A DNA stretch of 64,000 nucleotides from Clostridium_X cadaveris (GCF_039521325.1 NZ_BAAACD010000045.1); one strand, 5' to 3'. Counted from the stretch's first letter, positions 24,052 through 33,730 are shown. Made by a program: numbers and translations. Notes: a model not told the origin generated them from the letters alone.

Positions 24052-25446
24052 TTATCTCTTGATTAGCTTCACCACAGTCTCCACATGTGATGAAAAAGGG
24101 AACATATCAACCGGCTGTACTTTTTCAACTTCGTAGCCCTTTCCTACTAATATAGCCATATCTCTTGCCAATGTACTTGGGTCACAAGATACGTATACTA
24201 GTGTTTTTGGTTTCATTATGCCTATAGAATCTAGCAGCTCTCTTCCGCAGCCTTTACGTGGAGGATCTACTACCATGACATCAGCGTAGATGTTTTGGTC
24301 TACCATTTGTGGTATGACTTTTTCCGCTTCTCCTACTAGGAATTCAACATTGTTTACCTTGTTTTCCATAGCGTTAATTTTAGCATCCTCTATGGCTTCT
24401 GGTACTATCTCTACCCCGTAGACTTTCTTTGCTTTTTGGGATAGGAATAGTGATATAGTTCCTGTGCCGCAGTATGCGTCAAAAACCACTTCTTCTCCTG
24501 TTAATCCTGCAAACTCTAGAGCTTTACCGTAAAGCACTTCTGTTTGAAAAGGGTTCACTTGGAAGAAGGATAGTGGAGATATGTTAAAATGAAATTCTCC
24601 TATATAGTCCTTTATTGTGTCACTTCCCCATAGAGTTATGGATTTTAGTCCAAGAACAACATTTGTTGCTTTTTCATTTATATTTTGAATTATTGACTTT
24701 ATGCCTTCTATATTCTTTGTAAGAAGAGCTATAAGTTCTTCCTTATGAGGAAGATGTTTTGATGAGGTAACTATAACTACCATGACTTCTCCTGTTTTAT
24801 AGCCTTTTCTCACCATTACATGTCTTACTCTATCCTTCATAGCTTCTCTTGAAGTGTTATTTTCGTCATAAGCTTTTATATTGTAAGTATCCATCCAGTA
24901 TTTTATTATTTCTACAACCTTGTCCCCTTCTTCATGCTGAATGAGACAAGTATCCATATCTATTATATTGTGACTCCTTGGTGCATAGAAACCTACAACT
25001 GACTTTCCTTCCTCTTTTCCTATAGGAAGCATAACCTTGTTTCTATATCTATGAGGTTCTACCATACCCAAAGTATCTTCAACCTTTATATTCTTAAAAC
25101 CGCCTATCTTTTTAAGACAATCTTCAACTCTAGATTTTTTAAATTTAAGCTGCTTTTCATAGCTCATATGCTGAAGGTTACATCCTCCACATTTTTTATA
25201 TAATTCGCAGGAAGGAGTCACCCTGCTTTGTGAAGGTTCAAGTATCTCTAATATCTTGCCATATCCATAATTTTTATTTGCTTTTATTATTTTTATAGCA
25301 ACTTTTTCTCCTGTAAGAGCTCCTTTGACGAATATAGGATAGCCGTCTATTCTTGCTATGCCTTCACCTTCATAACCTTCGCCTTCTATGTACAAAATGT
25401 GTTCACTATTCTTTTCTATCAATAAATTCCACTCCTTAGCCTTCAT
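24052..25446 (-). CDS. rlmD: 23S rRNA (uracil-5-)-methyltransferase, RlmCD/RumA type
   Basis: This 464-residue TrmA-family enzyme methylates uracil-5 in 23S rRNA using SAM. An N-terminal TRAM domain includes GEGYEGEGIARIDGYPIFVKG. Four cysteines for a 4Fe-4S cluster follow: CELYKKCGGCNLQH near 79-88 and C near 168. The SAM domain has FDAYCGTGTISLFLS and VVDPPRKGCGRELLDSI; the catalytic Cys is in YVSCDPSTLARD. In Gram-positives one such enzyme often modifies two sites (RlmCD), so the exact target is open. The start is uncertain: AAGGAG lies inside the frame and would suit TTG 25422. It is monocistronic. Confidence 0.9.
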   Translation of the reverse strand: MKAKEWNLLIEKNSEHILYIEGEGYEGEGIARIDGYPIFVKGALTGEKVAIKIIKANKNYGYGKILEILEPSQSRVTPSCELYKKCGGCNLQHMSYEKQLKFKKSRVEDCLKKIGGFKNIKVEDTLGMVEPHRYRNKVMLPIGKEEGKSVVGFYAPRSHNIIDMDTCLIQHEEGDKVVEIIKYWMDTYNIKAYDENNTSREAMKDRVRHVMVRKGYKTGEVMVVIVTSSKHLPHKEELIALLTKNIEGIKSIIQNINEKATNVVLGLKSITLWGSDTIKDYIGEFHFNISPLSFFQVNPFQTEVLYGKALEFAGLTGEEVVFDAYCGTGTISLFLSQKAKKVYGVEIVPEAIEDAKINAMENKVNNVEFLVGEAEKVIPQMVDQNIYADVMVVDPPRKGCGRELLDSIGIMKPKTLVYVSCDPSTLARDMAILVGKGYEVEKVQPVDMFPFSSHVETVVKLIKR

Positions 25447-25479
25447 TTCTATCCTCTATTATATCCTAAAGTATTTAAG

Positions 25480-25513
25480 GCTTAAAGCTAAAAATATTTA
25501 TTTAGCTTTAAGC
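25480..25513 (-). terminator. Terminator of the DUF1540 gene
   Basis: GCTTAAAGCTAAA (25480-25492) and TTTAGCTTTAAGC (25501-25513) form a perfect 13-bp stem downstream of the DUF1540 stop. The following T-tract is weak, so termination may be partial. Confidence 0.6.
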
Positions 25514-25572
25514 TCTTTATACAAATTTCTTTAATTAGTATTCTATTCTAAAATTAATAATTGATTTGTGAT

Positions 25573-25929
25573 TTATTCATAAGTCTCACAGTAAGGTTTT
25601 GTGCCTTCTTTGTTTAATGATGCTATCATAACATTTTTAGCTTCGCATCTTCCATTATCGTTATACAAACATTTATAAGCAATACAATTTACAAATGGTG
25701 TTAGCACAACTTCATCAGGGTTTAATGCCTGCTCTATGGCTCCTCCTAAGTTTACATTGCCAAATTCTCTTAAGGCCTCTGCTAAATTTCTTTCACCAAA
25801 GGTAGAGCAAAATATTAAATCCTTATCTTTTTCATTTTCCTGTTTTATGTTTATATCTATATATCTGGCTGTACAATATCCTCCGATGTTGTTTACGCAT
25901 CCATTAGCATTACAAGTAAGCTTTGTCAT
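25573..25929 (-). CDS. DUF1540 cysteine-rich protein
   Basis: This 118-residue protein contains two Cys-rich DUF1540 units. The first (1-45) has LTCNANGCVNNIGGYCTAR and ends IFCSTF. The second (75-118) has NCIAYKCLYNDNGRCEAK and ends PYCETYE. Each unit places four cysteines as if to bind one metal. The function is unknown; the family is common in clostridia, and spore or metal-binding roles are only suggestions. The linker carries LAEALREFGNVNLGGAIEQA. A second DUF1540 protein lies at 55014-55331, with the same two-unit layout but little similarity outside the cysteines. Confidence 0.85.
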   Translation of the reverse strand: MTKLTCNANGCVNNIGGYCTARYIDINIKQENEKDKDLIFCSTFGERNLAEALREFGNVNLGGAIEQALNPDEVVLTPFVNCIAYKCLYNDNGRCEAKNVMIASLNKEGTKPYCETYE

Positions 25930-26033
25930 AATATTTATGGTTAAAGATATCCTATCTTTAACTGCCTCCTTCCTAAGCTTTCTTATAATTTATTTTTCCC
26001 AGTCTTTTAATACAAATTCATGAAATATCGAAA

Positions 26034-26072
26034 AAGCATAAGACCACTGGGGTAATCAGTGGTCTTATGCTT
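26034..26072 (-). terminator. Strong terminator without an obvious gene
   Basis: A perfect 16-bp stem, AAGCATAAGACCACTG (26034-26049) with its complement at 26057-26072, has a 7-nt loop and, on the minus strand, is followed by TTTTTCG. It is upstream of the DUF1540 gene and 340 nt downstream of the pyk terminator, so it must end a separate transcript arising between about 26073 and 26366. Confidence 0.85.
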
Positions 26073-26193
26073 CTCCAACATTATGTATCATTAGAATGGG
26101 TAAAATTCCATGATACTTTTGCAATAGCTTTGAATAAATCAGTTGCCAGTTTTTCTCATATTCTCTTCTTAATCTTCGCCTGCATAAAATATA
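26065..26193 (-). other. Possible small transcript or short open frame ending in the terminator
   Basis: A 42-codon open stretch without ATG runs from 26193 to a TAA at 26065 that lies inside the terminator stem, as in real genes of this window (the kinase at 13555). It reads protein-like (EYEKNWQLIYSKLLQKYHG) but has no usual start codon. It could be a small RNA, a peptide from a rare start, or the end of a lost gene. The remainder of 25930-26413 is AT-rich with no other clear signal. Confidence 0.25.
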
Positions 26194-26366
26194 CTATACA
26201 CAAAAATCAGCTTAAATGTTGTTAACAAATTGTAAATTTTAATTAAAATATTATTTTTTCATGATTTTCTTTAAAATTAATAGTTTTTAACTATTAAATT
26301 ATAGATTTTTAATTATAAAAAACTATAATTCTATTTATTATCCCGATTTTCAAAATATAAAAATTA

Positions 26367-26392
26367 GAGGTCTGAGAAAATTCTCAGACCTC
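26367..26392 (-). terminator. Terminator of pyk
   Basis: GAGGTCTGAGAA (26367-26378) and TTCTCAGACCTC (26381-26392) form a perfect 12-bp stem with a 2-nt centre. On the minus strand TAATTTTTATATTTT follows. It ends the pfkA-pyk operon. Confidence 0.85.
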
Positions 26393-26413
26393 ATTATTTT
26401 TAAGAATATTACT

Positions 26414-27826
26414 TTATACTGTGTGAACCTTCATTAGGTTTGTTGTTCCTACTTGTTGAATTCCTGCTACTATTATAACCATATCGTTCTTATTTACAAG
26501 ACCTGATTTTACACACTCTTCACTAGCAACATCTAAAAGTGCATCTATACTTTCTTGCTTTGGTGCTATTATAGGATATACTCCCCAGCTTAAATTAAGC
26601 TGTCTAGCAACCTTTTCTGATGGAGTTACTGCTGCTACAGCACATTTTGGTCTATATTTTGAAACTATCTTTGCTGTACTACCGCTTTGAGTTACTGCGA
26701 TTATAGCTTTTGCATCTGTTTCCATTGAAGTATTAACAGCTGCTAAACTTATTGAGCTTTGAACTCCTGGAACGTGCTCTTTACGCTTTCTAGTAAATAC
26801 TCTATCATAGTTTATTTCTTCTTCAGCTGATTCAGCTATTCTCGCCATAGTCTTTACAGCTTCTACTGGATACTTACCATTTGCAGTTTCACCGCTTAGC
26901 ATTATACAGTCAGTTCCATCAAGTATAGCGTTTGCTATGTCTGAAGCTTCCGCTCTTGTTGGTCTTGGGTTTCTTATCATAGAGTCAAGCATTTGAGTTG
27001 CTGTTATAACAGGCTTTCCAGCTCTATTACACTTTTCTATGATCATTTTTTGTACTCCTGGTACCTTTTCTATTGGAATTTCTACTCCTAGGTCTCCTCT
27101 AGCTACCATTATTCCGTCAGATACATCTAATATTTTGTCTATGTTCTCTACACCTTCTTGATTTTCTATCTTAGAGAATATTAAGATGTTTTCTCCACCA
27201 TTTTCAGTTAATACTTTTCTTATAGTCTCTACGTCTGATGCCTTTCTTATGAAAGAAGCTGCTATTAATTCAACTCCCATTTCGCATCCAAACTTTAAGT
27301 CATCTATATCTTTTTCTGTTATAGCAGGAAGTGATGTTGAAACTCCTGGTACATTAACACCCTTATGGTTTCCAACCATACCATTGTTCTTTACAACACA
27401 GTTAATTTTTACTCCGTCGATAGAAACAACTTCAAGTCCTACTAAACCGTCATCTATTAATATGAAGTTTCCTGGCTTTACGTCATTACATAAGTTAGCA
27501 TAAGTGATTGAGCACTTTGTCTCATCTCCAATAACTTCTTCTCCACAATATATTGTAAAGTTTGCTCCCTCTTTTAATTCAACTTTACCTAAAGCAAAGT
27601 TTCCTGTTCTTATTTCTGGCCCCTTTGTATCAAGCATTATAGCTATTGGTTTATGGTATTTTGCACTTAATTCTCTAACTAGTTCCATTCTTCTTCTATG
27701 TTCAGCATGATCACCATGAGAGAAATTGTGTCTTGATACACTCATTCCTGCTTCTATTATTTGTGATAAAACTTCTTCACTGTCACTAGCTGGGCCTATT
27801 GTGCAAACTATTTTTGTTTTTCTCAT
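26414..27826 (-). CDS. pyk: Pyruvate kinase
   Basis: This 470-residue enzyme converts phosphoenolpyruvate and ADP to pyruvate and ATP, the last step of glycolysis. It has KIVCTIGPASDSEEVL, IAMLDTKGPEIRTG, the metal/PEP region ILIFSKIENQEGVENID, GIMVARGDLGVEIP and the signature CIMLSGETANGKYPVEAV. It ends with the regulatory C domain and has no extra PEP-utilizer domain as found in Bacillus Pyk. It follows pfkA by 84 nt, the usual Firmicutes glycolytic pair. Two copies of a 14-bp repeat lie in that gap. Confidence 0.97.
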   Translation of the reverse strand: MRKTKIVCTIGPASDSEEVLSQIIEAGMSVSRHNFSHGDHAEHRRRMELVRELSAKYHKPIAIMLDTKGPEIRTGNFALGKVELKEGANFTIYCGEEVIGDETKCSITYANLCNDVKPGNFILIDDGLVGLEVVSIDGVKINCVVKNNGMVGNHKGVNVPGVSTSLPAITEKDIDDLKFGCEMGVELIAASFIRKASDVETIRKVLTENGGENILIFSKIENQEGVENIDKILDVSDGIMVARGDLGVEIPIEKVPGVQKMIIEKCNRAGKPVITATQMLDSMIRNPRPTRAEASDIANAILDGTDCIMLSGETANGKYPVEAVKTMARIAESAEEEINYDRVFTRKRKEHVPGVQSSISLAAVNTSMETDAKAIIAVTQSGSTAKIVSKYRPKCAVAAVTPSEKVARQLNLSWGVYPIIAPKQESIDALLDVASEECVKSGLVNKNDMVIIVAGIQQVGTTNLMKVHTV

Positions 27827-27856
27827 ATAATAACACTCCTTATAATTTTCTAAATA

Positions 27857-27895
27857 AATCTAACTGGAAATTTTGTAATTTAATCTAACTGGAAA
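27857..27895. repeat. Direct repeat between pfkA and pyk
   Basis: AATCTAACTGGAAA occurs at 27857-27870 and 27882-27895, 25 bp apart start to start. On the coding strand these read TTTCCAGTTAGATT twice. The copies lie in the leader of pyk and might be a protein site or simply a small duplication. Confidence 0.6.
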
Positions 27896-27910
27896 ACGTA
27901 TTTTTTTATT

Positions 27911-28870
27911 TTAGTGTGCTAGAACTTTTGATATTTCATATAGTTCTTCATCAAATCTTCTTGGTATTGATAATGCTTCATCTATATCTTGATCCATTAT
28001 CTTTCCACTTTCTATTCCTATAACTCTTGCGCTCTTACCTTCCATTAAAACATCTACAGCTTTAACTCCCATCTTTGATGCTAATATTCTATCAAATCCA
28101 GAAGGACTTCCACCTCTTTGTATATGTCCTAATATTGTTGCTCTTGTTTCTATTCCTGTCATTTCTTCAACATATTTTGCAAGCTTAGAAGCTCCACCAA
28201 CACCTTCAGCTAATAATATAAGGCTGTGAGTTTTTCCTTTTAGCTTACCTTCTAATATTGTCTTACATAATTCATCTTTATCAAACTCAATTTCTGGTAC
28301 TATAACATCTTCAGCTCCACCTGCGATTCCAGCATATAAAGCTAAATCTCCACAATGTCTTCCCATAACTTCAACTATGCTTACTCTTTCGTGAGATGAT
28401 GAAGTATCTCTAAGTTTGTTTATAGCATCTAACACTGTATTTAATGATGTATCAAATCCTATAGTATATTCTGTGTACGATAAGTCATTGTCTATAGTTC
28501 CTGGTATTCCTACAGTTGAAACTCCAAGCTTTGATAATAATCTAGCTCCTGTGAATGATCCATCTCCACCTATTACAACAAGACCATCAACTCCAAATAC
28601 TCTTAAAACATTTGCAGCTTTTTGTCTTCCTTCTTCCGTCTTAAACTCTGGACATCTAGCAGTCTTTAATATAGTTCCACCTCTATGAACTATATCTGAT
28701 ACACTGTTTCTATTCATTGGAGCTAATTCTCCATTAATAAGACCTGCATATCCTCTTTGGACTCCCATAACTTCGATTCCCTTATCAATAGCTGATCTTA
28801 CTACTGCTCTTATTGCTGCGTTCATTCCTGGTGCGTCTCCGCCACTTGTTAATACGGCTATTTTCCTCAT
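27911..28870 (-). CDS. pfkA: ATP-dependent 6-phosphofructokinase
   Basis: This 319-residue enzyme, the canonical bacterial length, phosphorylates fructose 6-phosphate. Starting at ATG 28870 (GGAGG at 7 nt; the frame extends to 28915 without need) it has TSGGDAPGMNAAIRAVVR, GYAGLINGE, the ATP loop GGDGSFTGA, catalytic PGTIDNDLSYTEYTIGFDT and VEVMGRHCGDLALYAG. Gly-11-type and Asp-103-type residues of classical ATP-PFK are present (GGDG rather than GGDD), so ATP rather than pyrophosphate is the donor. It heads the pfkA-pyk operon after dnaE. Confidence 0.97.
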   Translation of the reverse strand: MRKIAVLTSGGDAPGMNAAIRAVVRSAIDKGIEVMGVQRGYAGLINGELAPMNRNSVSDIVHRGGTILKTARCPEFKTEEGRQKAANVLRVFGVDGLVVIGGDGSFTGARLLSKLGVSTVGIPGTIDNDLSYTEYTIGFDTSLNTVLDAINKLRDTSSSHERVSIVEVMGRHCGDLALYAGIAGGAEDVIVPEIEFDKDELCKTILEGKLKGKTHSLILLAEGVGGASKLAKYVEEMTGIETRATILGHIQRGGSPSGFDRILASKMGVKAVDVLMEGKSARVIGIESGKIMDQDIDEALSIPRRFDEELYEISKVLAH

Positions 28871-29029
28871 TTTTATTCCTCCTATCGCCACCTGGGACAA
28901 AGCTAGTCCCACCATCAGTAAAGTAATTCTTCTTAAATCTTCATGTTTATATTATATCCTTAATCCTCAATAATAATTATACACTAAATCTCTTATTAGG
29001 TGAACATCAAACTACATGAAAATAGTCAA

Positions 29030-29051
29030 AAGAGGGCATCAAAGCCCTCTT
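29030..29051 (-). terminator. Terminator of dnaE
   Basis: AAGAGGGC and GCCCTCTT form an 8-bp GC-rich stem with a 6-nt loop just downstream of the dnaE stop. On the minus strand TTTTGACTATTTT follows. It separates dnaE from pfkA. Confidence 0.7.
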
Positions 29052-29082
29052 CACAAACCTTTTCACCTTATTTATTTTAAAT

Positions 29083-32000
29083 TTAATTTAAAATTTTAAT
29101 ATTTTCTTCGCCAAAAACTTTTCGTAGTTCTTCCATTAAGTCAGAGTCTGCATCCACCCAAAAGTCTTTGCTGAGCATATATTTTTGTTTTTCCTTTCTG
29201 GAAAAAATGAAAAGTGGAGTTAATCCCTTATGTTTCTCACATATAAACCTCAATTTATTTTTTATTGAAGCAAATTCCTTATATTCAGGTATAGCTATAT
29301 ATAATTTTTGACTATCTACTTTCTCTAATGGATATATATTCTCGCATATAACTTTTGGAAGTTCATCTTCTTTTAATGATAATCTTCCTTCTATGACTAC
29401 CATCTCATCTACCTGAAGAAGAGTCATCAGCTTATCATAAGCTTTTGGAAATACTATGCACTCCAAATCTCCAGTCAGATCTTCTAATCTAAGAAATGCC
29501 ATCATAGAATTATTTCTTGTTATTTTTCGATTTACTTCTGAGAGTATTCCTCCGACTTTAACTCTTTGATTATCCTGTATGGACGCTTCAATTTCTTTTA
29601 CTACATTAGTGGATGTCACAATGGCTTCATCTTCTTCTAATGTCATCCCGCCAAAATACTCGTTATATTCTTCCATTATTTTACCTAAAGTTATTGATGT
29701 CTGAAACTTTAAGCTGCTTTCATAATCATCTAAAGGATGACCGGTTATATAAAGTCCTGTCATTTCTTTTTCCATAGCAAGCTTATATTTTTTTTCAAAT
29801 TCTTTTATGTTTGGAAATGGAATTGTAGTTGTAGTCTCTACTTCTTCATTTCCACCAAATAAGCTCATCTGACCCTCTATATTTCTTTTTTTCTGACCTG
29901 CTATTCCATCCATTATTTTTTCATAAACTGCAAGCATTTGAGACCTATATACTTTAAATCCATCTAATGCTCCAGCTTTGATTAAGCTTTCTATAGCTCT
30001 CTTATTTACAGTTCCAAGATCTACTTTGTTACAAAAATCATACAGGCTTTTGAAACGTCCTTTTGAGTTTCTTGCCTCTACTATAGATTCTACAACATTA
30101 AATCCAACATTTTTTATAGCTCCAAGACCAAACCTTATAGTGTCTCCTTTAACAGTGAACTTTGTATAACTCTCGTTAATGTCTGGTGGAAGTACTTGTA
30201 TTCCAAGGCTTTCTGCAAATGCTATATAGTAAGCAGCCTTTTCATTCTGACCCATTATACTATTCAGCATGGCAGCTATAAACTCTACAGGATAATATCT
30301 CATAAGATATCCAGTCTCATATCCTACAACAGCATAAGCCGCAGCATGAGATTTATTGAATGCATAGCTTGCAAAGTCCATCATCTGATCAAAGATTTGA
30401 TTTGCTGCTTCAGGAGATATTCCATTCCTAACACAACCTGGGACCTCAACAGTACCATCCTCATTTACTATCCCATTTATGAAATTTTTTCTTTCCTCTT
30501 CCATAACCTTGTGCTTTTTCTTGGACATAGCTCTTCTAACAAGGTCACTTCGTCCCATAGAGTATCCAGCAAGTTTTCTAACTATCTCCATAACTTGCTC
30601 TTGATACACCATAACACCATATGTTACATTAAGTATGCTTTCAAGCTCTGGAGTTTCGTAAGTTACTGAATCAGGATTTCTCTTCCCCTCTATATACCTA
30701 GGAATTTCCGCCATTGGTCCTGGTCTGTACAAACTTATTCCAGCTATTATATCCTCTAGATTGTCAGGTTTAAGTTCCTTCATGAAAGATGTCATTCCTG
30801 GAGATTCCAGCTGGAATACTCCTACAGTCTTTCCTTCACCAATCATTTTATATACCTTAGGGTCATCAAAGCCTAAATCATCAAGATTGATTTTTATCCC
30901 TCGGTTTTCTTCTATCATCTCTATAGCATTTCTCATTACAGTAAGAGTTCTAAGTCCCAAGAAGTCCATCTTTAAAAGCCCAAGCTCTTCTAATGTTCCC
31001 ATAGGGAATTGAGTAACTACCATTTCTTCGTTTCTCTGAAGCGGTACATAGGACACTAATGGTTGTGACGCAATTACAACACCTGCTGCATGAGTTGATG
31101 TATGCCTAGGAAGTCCTTCAAGGCTTCTGCTCACATCTATAAGTTCCTTTATTCTCATGTCTCCATCATAAAGATCCTTAAGTTCTTTATTCATATCTAG
31201 AGCTTTATCTATAGTTATATTAAGCACTGATGGTATCATCTTTGCTACTTTATCTACTTCTCCGTAGGAATAATTCATAGCTCTTCCTACATCTCTGATA
31301 CATCCTCTTGCTGCCATAGTACCAAAAGTTATTATCTGTGATACATTGTCTGCACCATATTTTCTTACAACGTAGTCTATAACTTCCTGTCTTCTTTCAT
31401 AACAGAAGTCACTATCTATATCTGGCATACTAACTCTCTCTGGGTTTAGGAATCTCTCAAAGATAAGTCCATATTTGATAGGGTCTATCTTGGTTATTCC
31501 TAATGTGTAAGCTACTATTGATCCTGCTCCAGAGCCTCTCCCCGGACCCGTAGGTATGCCGTTATCATAAGAAAACTTTATGAAATCCCATACTATAAGA
31601 AAATAATCTACATAACCCATTTGGTTTATTACACCAAGCTCATATTCTAATCTTTCTATCAGATGGGCTGCTTCATCATCTTCTTTTTTTATCTGCTCTG
31701 CTTTTTCATAGTCTATTTTTCCATCTTTCAATATAGTTCTAATACAACCGTATCTTTCTGCCAGCCCTTTATAACATAAGTCTCTAAGATATTCAAAAGG
31801 GTCTACCCCTTCATCTAAAGGAAATTTTGGAAGCTTTGATTTGTGGAACTCATAATCAAATTGACACATATCTGCTATTTTCTGAGTGTTGTCTATAGCT
31901 TCTTGAGCATATGGGAACAGCTCACGCATCTCTTCCTCAGACCTTAGGTAAAACTGCTGCCAAGGATACCTCATTCTATTTTCATCTTCTATTGTTTTTC

Positions 32001-32679
32001 CTGTTTGTATACATAAAAGTATGTCATGAGCCTTAGCATCTTCTTTATTGATATAGTGAACGTCATTTGTTGCTACCAAAGGTATTTGGAGTTCCTTTGA
32101 CATCTTTAGAAGCTCTTCATTGACTTTTTTCTGTTCCTCTATACCATGGTCTTGAAGTTCTAAATAAAAATCTGGTCCAAAAACACTTTTGTAAAATACT
32201 GCTGCTTCTTTTGCTTTTTCAAGTCTTCCTTTATTTATATGGCTTTGGACCTCACCTCCAAGACATGCACTTAAAGCTATAAGTCCTTCACTATGGCTCT
32301 TAAGATAATCGTGGTCTATTCTAGGCTTATAATAGAAACCTTCAAGAGATGCCTTTGAAACTATATCCATAAGATTATCGTATCCTTTAGAATTCTTCAC
32401 TAAAAGAACCAAATGATAATTTTCATTATCTGGATTATGTTCCTTTATGTGCATACTCTTAGGTACTATATATATTTCAGAACCTATTATAGGTTTTATT
32501 CCTTTACTAACTGCCTCCTTATAGAATTCAACGCAGCCATACATGACACCATGGTCTGTTATGGCAAGGCTATCCATTCCAAGCTCTTTTGCCTTATCTA
32601 TAAGCTTCGATATTTTTCCTGCCCCATCCAAAAGGGAATATTCGGTATGGACATGAAGATGACAAAAATTACTACTCAT
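29083..32679 (-). CDS. dnaE: DNA polymerase III subunit alpha, DnaE type
   Basis: This 1198-residue replicative polymerase belongs to the C family. The N-terminal PHP domain has HLHVHTEYSLLDGAGK and LAITDHGVMYG. The palm carries MPDIDSDFCYERR near residue 418 as the metal-binding aspartates. The fingers/tau region contains GVFQLESPGMTSFMKELKP and TYGVMVYQEQVMEI. A helix-hairpin-helix follows, then an OB domain near 1000-1080 (VKVGGILSEVNRKITRNN). There is no internal 3'-5' exonuclease, so this is DnaE rather than PolC. In clostridia it works beside PolC. The gene stands between the ROK gene and pfkA, each behind terminators. Confidence 0.97.
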   Translation of the reverse strand: MSSNFCHLHVHTEYSLLDGAGKISKLIDKAKELGMDSLAITDHGVMYGCVEFYKEAVSKGIKPIIGSEIYIVPKSMHIKEHNPDNENYHLVLLVKNSKGYDNLMDIVSKASLEGFYYKPRIDHDYLKSHSEGLIALSACLGGEVQSHINKGRLEKAKEAAVFYKSVFGPDFYLELQDHGIEEQKKVNEELLKMSKELQIPLVATNDVHYINKEDAKAHDILLCIQTGKTIEDENRMRYPWQQFYLRSEEEMRELFPYAQEAIDNTQKIADMCQFDYEFHKSKLPKFPLDEGVDPFEYLRDLCYKGLAERYGCIRTILKDGKIDYEKAEQIKKEDDEAAHLIERLEYELGVINQMGYVDYFLIVWDFIKFSYDNGIPTGPGRGSGAGSIVAYTLGITKIDPIKYGLIFERFLNPERVSMPDIDSDFCYERRQEVIDYVVRKYGADNVSQIITFGTMAARGCIRDVGRAMNYSYGEVDKVAKMIPSVLNITIDKALDMNKELKDLYDGDMRIKELIDVSRSLEGLPRHTSTHAAGVVIASQPLVSYVPLQRNEEMVVTQFPMGTLEELGLLKMDFLGLRTLTVMRNAIEMIEENRGIKINLDDLGFDDPKVYKMIGEGKTVGVFQLESPGMTSFMKELKPDNLEDIIAGISLYRPGPMAEIPRYIEGKRNPDSVTYETPELESILNVTYGVMVYQEQVMEIVRKLAGYSMGRSDLVRRAMSKKKHKVMEEERKNFINGIVNEDGTVEVPGCVRNGISPEAANQIFDQMMDFASYAFNKSHAAAYAVVGYETGYLMRYYPVEFIAAMLNSIMGQNEKAAYYIAFAESLGIQVLPPDINESYTKFTVKGDTIRFGLGAIKNVGFNVVESIVEARNSKGRFKSLYDFCNKVDLGTVNKRAIESLIKAGALDGFKVYRSQMLAVYEKIMDGIAGQKKRNIEGQMSLFGGNEEVETTTTIPFPNIKEFEKKYKLAMEKEMTGLYITGHPLDDYESSLKFQTSITLGKIMEEYNEYFGGMTLEEDEAIVTSTNVVKEIEASIQDNQRVKVGGILSEVNRKITRNNSMMAFLRLEDLTGDLECIVFPKAYDKLMTLLQVDEMVVIEGRLSLKEDELPKVICENIYPLEKVDSQKLYIAIPEYKEFASIKNKLRFICEKHKGLTPLFIFSRKEKQKYMLSKDFWVDADSDLMEELRKVFGEENIKILN

Positions 32680-32773
32680 CAGCTATTCACCTCCCTGTAT
32701 TTTCTTAAGTTGTACTATATAAATTATAAGCTTTAATCTAAAGTAATTCTACAAAATTTTCATTAATAAAAAA

Positions 32774-32813
32774 GAAACCAGCTTTTCTCTTATTTAGAGT
32801 CTTAGCTGATTTC
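32774..32813 (-). terminator. Terminator of the ROK gene
   Basis: GAAACCAGCT (32774-32783) and AGCTGATTTC (32804-32813) pair over 10 bp with one G-U. On the minus strand CTTTTTTATT follows. It lies between the ROK-family gene and dnaE. Confidence 0.75.
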
Positions 32814-32830
32814 ATATTTTAAAACACTTT

Positions 32831-33730
32831 TTAATTATTTTCATTAAGAATGTTATATAACGCTCCTATAAGTCCTCCATCGTTTTTGTGGCAGCATCTT
32901 TCTATTTTAGTTTCAACATACCCCCACCATTTTATAGACCTTAGAGTTTTTTCAATACTTTCTATGAAATCTTCTCGCTCACATATACCTCCACCTATTA
33001 AAATCTTTTCCGGGTTTAACATAGCGCAGATATTTATTATGCCATAGCTTATATTTTGAAACCATTTATCTATTATGGCTTGTACATTGATATCCGTTGA
33101 AGCTGACTCAAATACTTCATAGCCTTCTACTTTAGAAGTCATAGGTATCTCTTTATAAAGTTTATACATTCTTATAAGCGCATTAGTTGATGAATTATCT
33201 CCATAAATTTGGAACTTTTCATCTACACCTTCTAGTCCATTGTTTATTAGAAAATTGAATTCTCCACCCTTAAATTGATGTCCTCTTATGAGTTTTCCAT
33301 TTACGAATACTCCGCCGCCAATTCCTGTGCCTATAGTTATTACTGCAAAACTATCACATTTTTCGCCAGCACCATTGAACTTTTCGGCTAGAACAACACA
33401 ATTAGCATCATTTTCTATAGCTGCTGGAATATTAAACTTTTCCCTCAGCATATCAGTAATGCTTATATCTTCAAGAAAGCTTAGAACCTGACATACCTCT
33501 ATACTCCCTCTATAAGGATTAATAAACCCTGGGCAGCTTAAAGATATTCCTTTAATATCATGACTTAATATAGACCCTTTTATTATACTTTCCATAGGCT
33601 CCATAAATGACTCCAAAGATTCTTTTGGAGTATCATAAGAAGCTTTATTTAATATTTGTCCATTAGAATTTAAAATTCCATACTTGACCTTAGTGCCCCC
33701 AATATCAAAACACAAATAATATTTTTCCAT
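32831..33730 (-). CDS. ROK-family sugar kinase
   Basis: This 299-residue member of the ROK family phosphorylates a hexose or amino sugar, probably in the cytosol. It shows CFDIGGTKVKYGIL for ATP, IENDANCVVLAE with the catalytic Asp region, and TIGTGIGGGVFVNGKLIRG. The Cys-rich zinc motif usual in glucokinases and NagC (CxCGxxGCxE) is absent; the matching stretch reads GHQFKGGEFNFLINNG. There is no N-terminal helix-turn-helix, so it is an enzyme rather than a repressor. Substrate is not clear; N-acetylmannosamine, glucose or beta-glucoside kinases all fit. Confidence 0.88.
   Translation of the reverse strand: MEKYYLCFDIGGTKVKYGILNSNGQILNKASYDTPKESLESFMEPMESIIKGSILSHDIKGISLSCPGFINPYRGSIEVCQVLSFLEDISITDMLREKFNIPAAIENDANCVVLAEKFNGAGEKCDSFAVITIGTGIGGGVFVNGKLIRGHQFKGGEFNFLINNGLEGVDEKFQIYGDNSSTNALIRMYKLYKEIPMTSKVEGYEVFESASTDINVQAIIDKWFQNISYGIINICAMLNPEKILIGGGICEREDFIESIEKTLRSIKWWGYVETKIERCCHKNDGGLIGALYNILNENN

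Noticed and set aside
30196..30669. Plus-strand 157-codon frame within dnaE
   Set aside because: Shadow of dnaE; Cys/His/Ile-rich composition typical of antisense frames in AT-rich genes.
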